Below, piece after piece: positions 58,931-64,000 of a DNA stretch of 64,000 nt; the stretch's first letter is position 1; every line of letters starts with the position of its first letter. Where the stretch lies: contig NZ_RAPR01000001.1 of NCBI RefSeq assembly GCF_003610235.1, positions 8,308,001-8,372,000 of the forward strand, given 5' to 3'. Below the pieces are notes generated by a model that saw only the letters and a list, made by a program, of their open reading frames with translations, did no database searches and was not told where the DNA came from. Source of the DNA: Catellatospora citrea (lineage in GTDB: Bacteria; Actinomycetota; Actinomycetes; Mycobacteriales; Micromonosporaceae). The translations under genes and the position numbers were made by a program.

Positions 58931-60129
58931 GGCAGCTCCACCCGCAGCAGGGTCGGCCCGCCGGGCGGGCTGGCCAGCAGCAGCCGACCGCCGACCGCCG
59001 CCGCCCGGTCGGCCAGGCCGGTCAGCCCGGTGCCGCGCGCCGGGTCGGCGCCGCCCGCGCCGTCGTCCTGGACCTCCAGCACCAGCCGTCGGTCCTGCGT
59101 CCACGCCGCGACCCGGCCGGCGGCCGCGCTGCTGTGCCGGGCCAGGTTGGCCAGCGCCTCGTTGACCGCGAAGTACGCGGTGACCTCGACGGGTGCGGGC
59201 AGCCGCCCGTCCAGGCGCAGATCGAGCTCGACCGGCACGGGGGAGCGGCCCGCGATGTCGCGGATCGCGGCGGCCAGCCCGCGGTCGCTGAGCACCTGCG
59301 GGTGCACGCCGCGGATCAGCTCGCGCAGCTCGGCCAGTGCCGCCGCGGTCTGCTGCCGGGCGTCGTCGAGCAGCGGCGCGACCGGGTGCACGTCGGCGAC
59401 CTGCAGCCGGGCCAGGCCGAGGGTGACGCTCAGCGCGACCAGCCGCTGTTGCGCCCCGTCGTGCAGGTCCCGCTCGATGCGGCGGCGTTCGGAGTCGAAG
59501 CCCGCGGCCAGCCGCTCCCGCGAGCGCATGACCTCGACCAGGTCGGTGTCGGTCGGCGCGAGCACCGCGCGGGCGATCGCGGCCCGCGCCCCGGCCCACG
59601 CGGTGATCGGGTATGCGGTCAACGGCAGCAGAACGAGACCCGCGGCGCACAGCATGCCGGTGAACCACGGGCTGGCGGGCAGTTCGGCGCCGGGGCCGGA
59701 GGGCTGCAGCGGGGCGGAGATCAGCATCAGCGGCGGGAGCAGCGACAGCAGCACCACGGCCAGGTCGAGCCACCACGCCACGCACGCGCTGAGCACGGCG
59801 TACCCGATCTCGCGCCAGGTGCCAGGCTCGCGTAGGCGCAGCGGCGGGCGCGCGGGCAGCGGGCGGGTGTCGACCAGGCGCAGCCGCCGGCGGTCGAACC
59901 CGGCGATCAGCGGCCCGGCGGCCACGACGACGAGCAGCGCGGCCACCAGCAGGCCGATCAGCGCGGTGCGCCCCGGGCGCAGCAGCTCGATGCCGAACAG
60001 CAGCGCCATCGGCAGGGCCGCCGGGACCAGCCCTGCGGCCAGATACCCCAGCGACCGCCACGGCCAGGCCGAACGCGCCAGCCGCCAGGGCGGGGTCGCG
60101 GCGGCGGACAGGGCGGTGCGAGGGGTCAC
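58918..60129 (-). CDS. Sensor histidine kinase (HisKA_3)
   Basis: A 403-residue kinase starting at GTG with TAGGGT exactly 6 bases upstream (leaderless geometry). Four or five membrane helices occupy about 25-195. Dimerisation box RRIERDLHDGAQQRLVALS with the phospho-acceptor His; ATPase domain with NEALANLARHS and QDDGAGG, then GLTGLADR. It pairs with the downstream LuxR regulator and is divergent from a MacB/FtsX-type ABC exporter, the likely target. Confidence 0.92.
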   Translation of the reverse strand: MTPRTALSAAATPPWRLARSAWPWRSLGYLAAGLVPAALPMALLFGIELLRPGRTALIGLLVAALLVVVAAGPLIAGFDRRRLRLVDTRPLPARPPLRLREPGTWREIGYAVLSACVAWWLDLAVVLLSLLPPLMLISAPLQPSGPGAELPASPWFTGMLCAAGLVLLPLTAYPITAWAGARAAIARAVLAPTDTDLVEVMRSRERLAAGFDSERRRIERDLHDGAQQRLVALSVTLGLARLQVADVHPVAPLLDDARQQTAAALAELRELIRGVHPQVLSDRGLAAAIRDIAGRSPVPVELDLRLDGRLPAPVEVTAYFAVNEALANLARHSSAAAGRVAAWTQDRRLVLEVQDDGAGGADPARGTGLTGLADRAAAVGGRLLLASPPGGPTLLRVELPCER

Positions 60130-60237
60130 CGCACGACCCTAACCTGCACCGATGGCCCGCACAGTAGTGCTGGGGCTAGTGCCGATCCTCGCCGTCGCAC
60201 CAGTGTGCCGGGCCCTCTGCTCGGGTGAGGTGGACGG

Positions 60238-60975
60238 ATGACATCAACGGCGACGGTCCGCCTGCATGCGGTCCGCAAGACGTACGCGACCGGTGCGCAC
60301 CCGGTCACCGCCCTGGACGGGGTGAGCGCCGACTTCACCGCGGGCAGCTTCACCGCGGTGATGGGCGCGTCCGGCTCGGGCAAGTCCACCCTGCTGCAGT
60401 GCGCGGCCGGCCTCGACACCGTCGACAGCGGGCAGGTCACCGTCGACGGCACCGACCTGGCCGGGCTGTCCGAGCACGCCCGTACGCTGCTGCGCCGGGA
60501 CCGGATCGGGTTCGTGTTCCAGGCGTACAACCTGGTCGGGGCGCTGACCGCGGCGCAGAACACGGCGCTGCCGCTGCGGTTGGCCCGGCGTGCGCCGCAG
60601 GCTGCGGCGGTCGCGCAGGCGCTGGCCGAGGTCGGGCTCGCCGAACGGGCCGGGCACTACCCGGCGCAGCTGTCCGGCGGGGAGCAGCAGCGGGTCGCCA
60701 TCGCCCGCGCCCTGATCACCCGGCCCGCGGTGCTGTTCGCCGACGAGCCCACCGGAGCGCTGGACAGCACGTCGTCGGCGGTGGTGCTGGCGGCGCTGCG
60801 GCGGCTGGTCGACGCGCACAGGCAGACCGTCGTGATGGTGACCCACGATCCGGCGGCGGCCGCGGTCGCCGACCGGGTGCTGGTGCTGGCCGACGGGCGG
60901 CTCGTCGACGAGATCGCCGGCGCGGACCCGGCCCGCATCGCGGCCCGGTTGGCCGCCGGGGCGGTGGCGGCATGA
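60238..60975 (+). CDS. ABC transporter ATP-binding protein (MacB/LolD-like)
   Basis: A 245-residue ATPase. Walker A GASGSGKSTLL, Q-loop VFQAYNLV, signature LSGGEQQRVAIARAL, Walker B VLFADEPTGALD, H-loop VTHDP. The LSGGEQQRVAIARAL and ADEPTGALDS motifs are those of the MacB/LolD/BceA class, which powers type VII ABC (mechanotransmission) permeases. It overlaps the permease gene by 4 bases (ATGA). Confidence 0.94.
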   Translation: MTSTATVRLHAVRKTYATGAHPVTALDGVSADFTAGSFTAVMGASGSGKSTLLQCAAGLDTVDSGQVTVDGTDLAGLSEHARTLLRRDRIGFVFQAYNLVGALTAAQNTALPLRLARRAPQAAAVAQALAEVGLAERAGHYPAQLSGGEQQRVAIARALITRPAVLFADEPTGALDSTSSAVVLAALRRLVDAHRQTVVMVTHDPAAAAVADRVLVLADGRLVDEIAGADPARIAARLAAGAVAA

Positions 60976-63509
60976 TCGCGCTCGCCTCGCTGCGCGAACG
61001 CTGGCGCAGCCTGCTCGGCACGCTGCTGACCCTCGCCGTCGCGGTAGCCGTGCTCACCGTGTGCGGCCTGCTACTCGTCTCGGCGCGCCCGGTCGCCCCC
61101 GACCGGTACGCGGCGAGCCCTGTGCTGATCCGTCCGGTGCCGCCGGCTGCCCCGGAGGCGTTCACCGAACCCCGCCCGTGGCCTAAGGAGCAGGCCGAAG
61201 CGTTGGCAGTACGGTTGGCGGCCGTGCCGGGGGTGTCGGCGGCGGTGCCGGTGCACCGCTTCTACGCCCAGGTATTGCGCTCCGGCTCGCCCGTCGCGGG
61301 GGAGCGCGACGCCTACAACTGGTCCGCGGCCGCGCTCGGCGGCCACGTGCTCGCCGCGGGCCGGGCTCCTGCCGGGTCCGGGGAGGTCGTGCTGGGCAAT
61401 GCGCTCGGGGTGCCCGTGGGGGCACGGGGCGAACTGCTGACCGCAGCCGGGCCGGAGCAGTTCACGGTCACCGGGACGGTCGCCGGGGCCGGGATCTGGG
61501 TGGCCGACGAGGTGGCGCGCGCTCGTGGTGGCGGCGTGCCCCTGATCGGCTTGCTGACCTCGGCCGACGCCGACGCCGATTCCGACGACGACAGTGCTGC
61601 TGCCGGTGTCGCCGCGGCGGCGACTGCGGTCGTCGGTGCGGACGGCGTCGTGCTGGCCGGCGACGCGCGCGGCGCGGCGGAACCAGTCGGTGACGCCCGC
61701 ACCCGGTGGATCGGGATGCAGGTGCTGTCCGCCCTGTCCGCGCTGGGATTGTTCGTGTCGGTGTTCATCGTGGCGTCGACGTTCGCCTTCGCGACCCGCC
61801 AGCGCGAACGGGAACTGGGCCTGCTGCGGCTGCTCGGGGCGCTGCCGCGGCAGGTGCGACGCTGGGTGCTCGGCGAGGTGGTGCTGCTCGGCCTGTTCGG
61901 CGGCGCGGTTGGCGCCCCGGTGGGACTGCTGGCCGCGGGGCCGGTGGCGCGCTGGCTGGTACGCACGGGCTTCGAACCCGCGTCGTTCATCGTGCTGTAC
62001 CAGCCGGGCGTCCCGGTTGCCGCGATGGCCGCCGGGGTGCTGGTGGCGCTCGTCGGGGCCTGGGCCGCGGCTCGCCGGGCGGCCCGGGTGGGCCCGCTGG
62101 CGGCCCTGCGCACGGCGGCCCTCGACGACCGGCCGGTGACGCTGCTGCGTCTGCTCGCCGGTGGCGCGACGCTGGCGGCGGCGGTCGCCGCGGGTGTCGC
62201 CGCGACCCGGGCGTCCGGCGCGGACCTGGGCACCTACGCGCTGTACGCGGCGATGGCGCTGGTCACCGCGGGCAGCCTGCTGGCCCCGGTGCTGCTGCCG
62301 CCCGCGGTGCGCCTGCTCACCGCACCGTTCGCGCGCGGCCGGGGCGCGACCGTGCTGCTGGTGCGCCAGCACGTCGCCACCGCCGCCCGGCGGTCCGCGG
62401 CGGCCGCCGCGCCGGTGCTGCTCTGCGTGGCGTTCACCGTCCTCATCGGCGGGATGGTGCAGACCACCACCGCCTACTACGGGCTCAACCGGGTCACCGC
62501 CGCGAACGCCGCGGCCGTGGTCGTGCCCGACGGCACGCCGGGCCTGTCCGACGCCGCGGTCGGCGCCGCGGGCGGCCGGTCCGCCCTGCCGACGACGCTG
62601 TACGACGGCGTCGAACCGCTGCCCGCAGCAGGCATCACCCCTGCCGAACACGTGCTGCTGACCGTCTCCGTCGGCAGTCTGACCGCCCTCCACCGACCCT
62701 GGGCTGCGGGTCGACCGGACGTCGCGGGTCCCGCTGAGCAGGCCGGACCCGGTGTCGGCAGTGCGCTGCCTGCCGGATCAGGCCCCGAACGGTCGGCCGG
62801 CCCGGTCGTTCCGGTCGCGGTGGCCGAGGGATTCGCCGCCTCGGCGGGCTGGGTCACCGGAAGCACGCATCCCGTGTTCGGTCCGGACGGACGCCCGATC
62901 ACGCTGGAGGTCGTCGCGGTGCTCGCCGGCCGACCACTGCCGGCCGGCATCCTGCTCGACCGGGCGGCAGTGCGCGCGATGGACCCGTCGGCGCTGACCA
63001 CCGTCGTCTACTCCGGACAGCCTGTGCCGGAGAGCGCGCTCGCCGGCACAGGCGCGCGGCCGCTGTCCGCTGCCGCCTACGCGGCGAGCGGCCAGGACGA
63101 GGACGACCGTCTGGTATGGGTGTTCACCGCGTTGCTGATCGCGGTGTCGGCCGGATTCGGCCTGCTGGCGGTGGTGAACACGATGCTCATGTCGACCACC
63201 GGCCGGGCCGGGGACCTGCGGGTGCTGAAGCTGTCCGGGGCGACCCGCGGCCAGGTGCTCGGCCTGCTGGCCGCCGAGACCGCGGTGGTGGTGGTCACCG
63301 GGGCGGCGCTGGGGTTGGCCGTGGCCGTCGCCGCGCTGGCGGCGCTCGCCCGCGGGTTGAGCGCGCAGCTCGGTGTCGCGGTGCCGATGGTGATCCCGTG
63401 GGGCACGCTGGCCGCGACCGTCGGCGTGTGCCTCGTGCTGGCGGTGGCCGCGGCCATGCTGCCCGCGCTCGGCTCCGGCCGGGCGACCGGCCCCCCGGCG
63501 AGTGTTTGA
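60972..63509 (+). CDS. FtsX-type ABC permease (MacB/BceB-like)
   Basis: An 845-residue membrane protein with two FtsX core domains: helices at about 16-36, then about 247-360 (RQRERELGLLRLLGALPRQV is the conserved cytoplasmic loop), and a second set at about 720-840 with the matching TGRAGDLRVLKLSGATRGQV loop. A large extracytoplasmic domain lies between helices 1 and 2 and another between the halves. It works with the ATPase at 60238, probably as an exporter or antimicrobial-peptide resistance module under the divergent two-component system. Confidence 0.9.
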   Translation: MIALASLRERWRSLLGTLLTLAVAVAVLTVCGLLLVSARPVAPDRYAASPVLIRPVPPAAPEAFTEPRPWPKEQAEALAVRLAAVPGVSAAVPVHRFYAQVLRSGSPVAGERDAYNWSAAALGGHVLAAGRAPAGSGEVVLGNALGVPVGARGELLTAAGPEQFTVTGTVAGAGIWVADEVARARGGGVPLIGLLTSADADADSDDDSAAAGVAAAATAVVGADGVVLAGDARGAAEPVGDARTRWIGMQVLSALSALGLFVSVFIVASTFAFATRQRERELGLLRLLGALPRQVRRWVLGEVVLLGLFGGAVGAPVGLLAAGPVARWLVRTGFEPASFIVLYQPGVPVAAMAAGVLVALVGAWAAARRAARVGPLAALRTAALDDRPVTLLRLLAGGATLAAAVAAGVAATRASGADLGTYALYAAMALVTAGSLLAPVLLPPAVRLLTAPFARGRGATVLLVRQHVATAARRSAAAAAPVLLCVAFTVLIGGMVQTTTAYYGLNRVTAANAAAVVVPDGTPGLSDAAVGAAGGRSALPTTLYDGVEPLPAAGITPAEHVLLTVSVGSLTALHRPWAAGRPDVAGPAEQAGPGVGSALPAGSGPERSAGPVVPVAVAEGFAASAGWVTGSTHPVFGPDGRPITLEVVAVLAGRPLPAGILLDRAAVRAMDPSALTTVVYSGQPVPESALAGTGARPLSAAAYAASGQDEDDRLVWVFTALLIAVSAGFGLLAVVNTMLMSTTGRAGDLRVLKLSGATRGQVLGLLAAETAVVVVTGAALGLAVAVAALAALARGLSAQLGVAVPMVIPWGTLAATVGVCLVLAVAAAMLPALGSGRATGPPASV

Positions 63510-63603
63510 GCAGGTGGGTGACTGGGGAACGTCAGGGAATGCACGGGGGAGCGAGAGCGTTCGGTGCCGACCGTGCTCGGGACAGGGACGGCGAGGTGCG
63601 CGG

Positions 63604-64000
63604 ATGACCCAGGTGACGTACGACCCGTGGCACGCGGCGCTGCTCGATCTGCTGCACCTGACCCAGCAGGCGCAGGACGACGAGGTCGCCGAATGTGTCA
63701 GCGCGGCGCTGCGCCCGCTCGGCCTGGAGGCGACCTGCTACCTGGTCGACGAGGAGCAGCGGCACCTGCGCCCGCTGCCGGAGCGGGGCCGGGAGCAGCC
63801 CGACGCGCTGGGCGTGGAGGGCACCGTGGCCGGGCGGGCCTTCACCAGCGTGCACACCCAGCGGGTGGGCGACGGCGCCGGCGGCCGGTTGTGGGTGCCG
63901 CTGGTGGACGGCACCGAACGCCTGGGCGTGGTGGACGTCGTGCTGCGCCGCGACGACTGCGACATCGAGGCGCTGCAGGACTGGTGCGAGAGCTACGTGG
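63604..64000 (+). CDS. GAF-domain protein, N-terminal part (right edge)
   Basis: 132 codons are visible from an ATG behind GAGGT. The segment has the strand-helix pattern of a GAF sensor: LRPLGLEATCYLVDEEQRHL, GVEGTVAGRAFTSVHTQRV and RLWVPLVDGTERLGVVDV. In actinobacteria this N-terminus usually belongs to GAF-SpoIIE (RsbU-type) serine phosphatases, but the catalytic part lies beyond the window, so only the GAF domain is supported. Confidence 0.75.
   Translation, partial: MTQVTYDPWHAALLDLLHLTQQAQDDEVAECVSAALRPLGLEATCYLVDEEQRHLRPLPERGREQPDALGVEGTVAGRAFTSVHTQRVGDGAGGRLWVPLVDGTERLGVVDVVLRRDDCDIEALQDWCESYV

Noticed and set aside
1-64000. Biosynthetic gene cluster or prophage
   Set aside because: No PKS, NRPS, terpene, RiPP, integrase, capsid or terminase genes are present; the tailoring-type enzymes are isolated from one another.

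Overview
The window is very GC-rich, uses many GTG starts, has purine-rich Shine-Dalgarno sites and also many starts with no Shine-Dalgarno but a -10-like hexamer 6-8 bases upstream. With several secreted cellulases carrying CBM2, CBM3 and CBM13 modules, this points to a filamentous soil actinomycete, most likely of the Micromonosporaceae (inference from style and gene content; no rRNA is present). No tRNA, rRNA, CRISPR array, prophage or intact insertion sequence was seen.

Layout. 1-2.2 kb: a fused response regulator/thioredoxin-reductase-like flavoprotein (cut by the left edge) and an APH-type kinase. 2.2-10.8 kb: a plant-polymer block with GH5-CBM2 and GH9-CBM3 cellulases, a vanadium haloperoxidase-like enzyme and a GH15 enzyme; three CebR/CelR-type operators lie in front of the GH5 gene. 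10.85-12.5 kb: a scar in which a TetR-type operator pair and the first ~24 codons of a gene are joined to a lower-GC insert with one hypothetical gene, followed by an orphan C-terminal gene fragment. 12.5-20.5 kb: metallophosphoesterase, a second APH kinase, a TetR/FAD-monooxygenase divergent pair, alpha/beta hydrolase, a His-rich CDF metal exporter, small membrane protein, MBL hydrolase and DUF302 protein. 20.6-28.5 kb: two ABC-2 exporter operons around a histidine kinase/LuxR response regulator pair, and an acyltransferase. 28.5-35.5 kb: GH29 fucosidase with a palindromic operator, EamA-like transporter, GNAT, small hypotheticals, esterase, universal stress protein, CBS and S1 proteins. 35.7-44.6 kb: a TetR-MFS efflux pair, a Cys-rich copper-storage-type protein, an AhpD-like protein plus an ECF41 sigma factor with a matching promoter, a third APH kinase, HD protein, flavin oxidoreductase, and a TetR/SDR pair with duplicated operators. 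44.6-48 kb: a large DUF4062-STAND ATPase and an alpha/beta hydrolase. 48-57.3 kb: GH12-(Fn3)2-CBM2 cellulase with its own CebR-type operator, RecQ-like helicase, membrane protein, GH26-like enzyme with a ricin-type lectin, META lipoprotein and a secreted VWA/Calx-beta protein. 57.5-64 kb: carbon-nitrogen hydrolase, a second kinase/regulator pair, a MacB/FtsX-type ABC exporter and the start of a GAF protein.

The most coherent programme is extracellular polysaccharide breakdown (GH5, GH9, GH12, GH26-like, GH29), partly under a cellobiose-type LacI repressor encoded elsewhere. Two ABC exporters each sit next to a histidine kinase/LuxR regulator pair, an arrangement typical of antibiotic or envelope-stress response modules.

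The most unusual signal is a 54-bp hairpin element present in three divergent copies (16370, 25181, 55301). Every copy lies in the orientation of the gene before it and starts within about 4 bases of a stop codon; a half-copy follows another stop at 41231. Other points worth attention are the ECF41 autoregulatory promoter, the DUF4062-STAND protein, the amputated TetR-regulated locus and the frequent leaderless start architecture.
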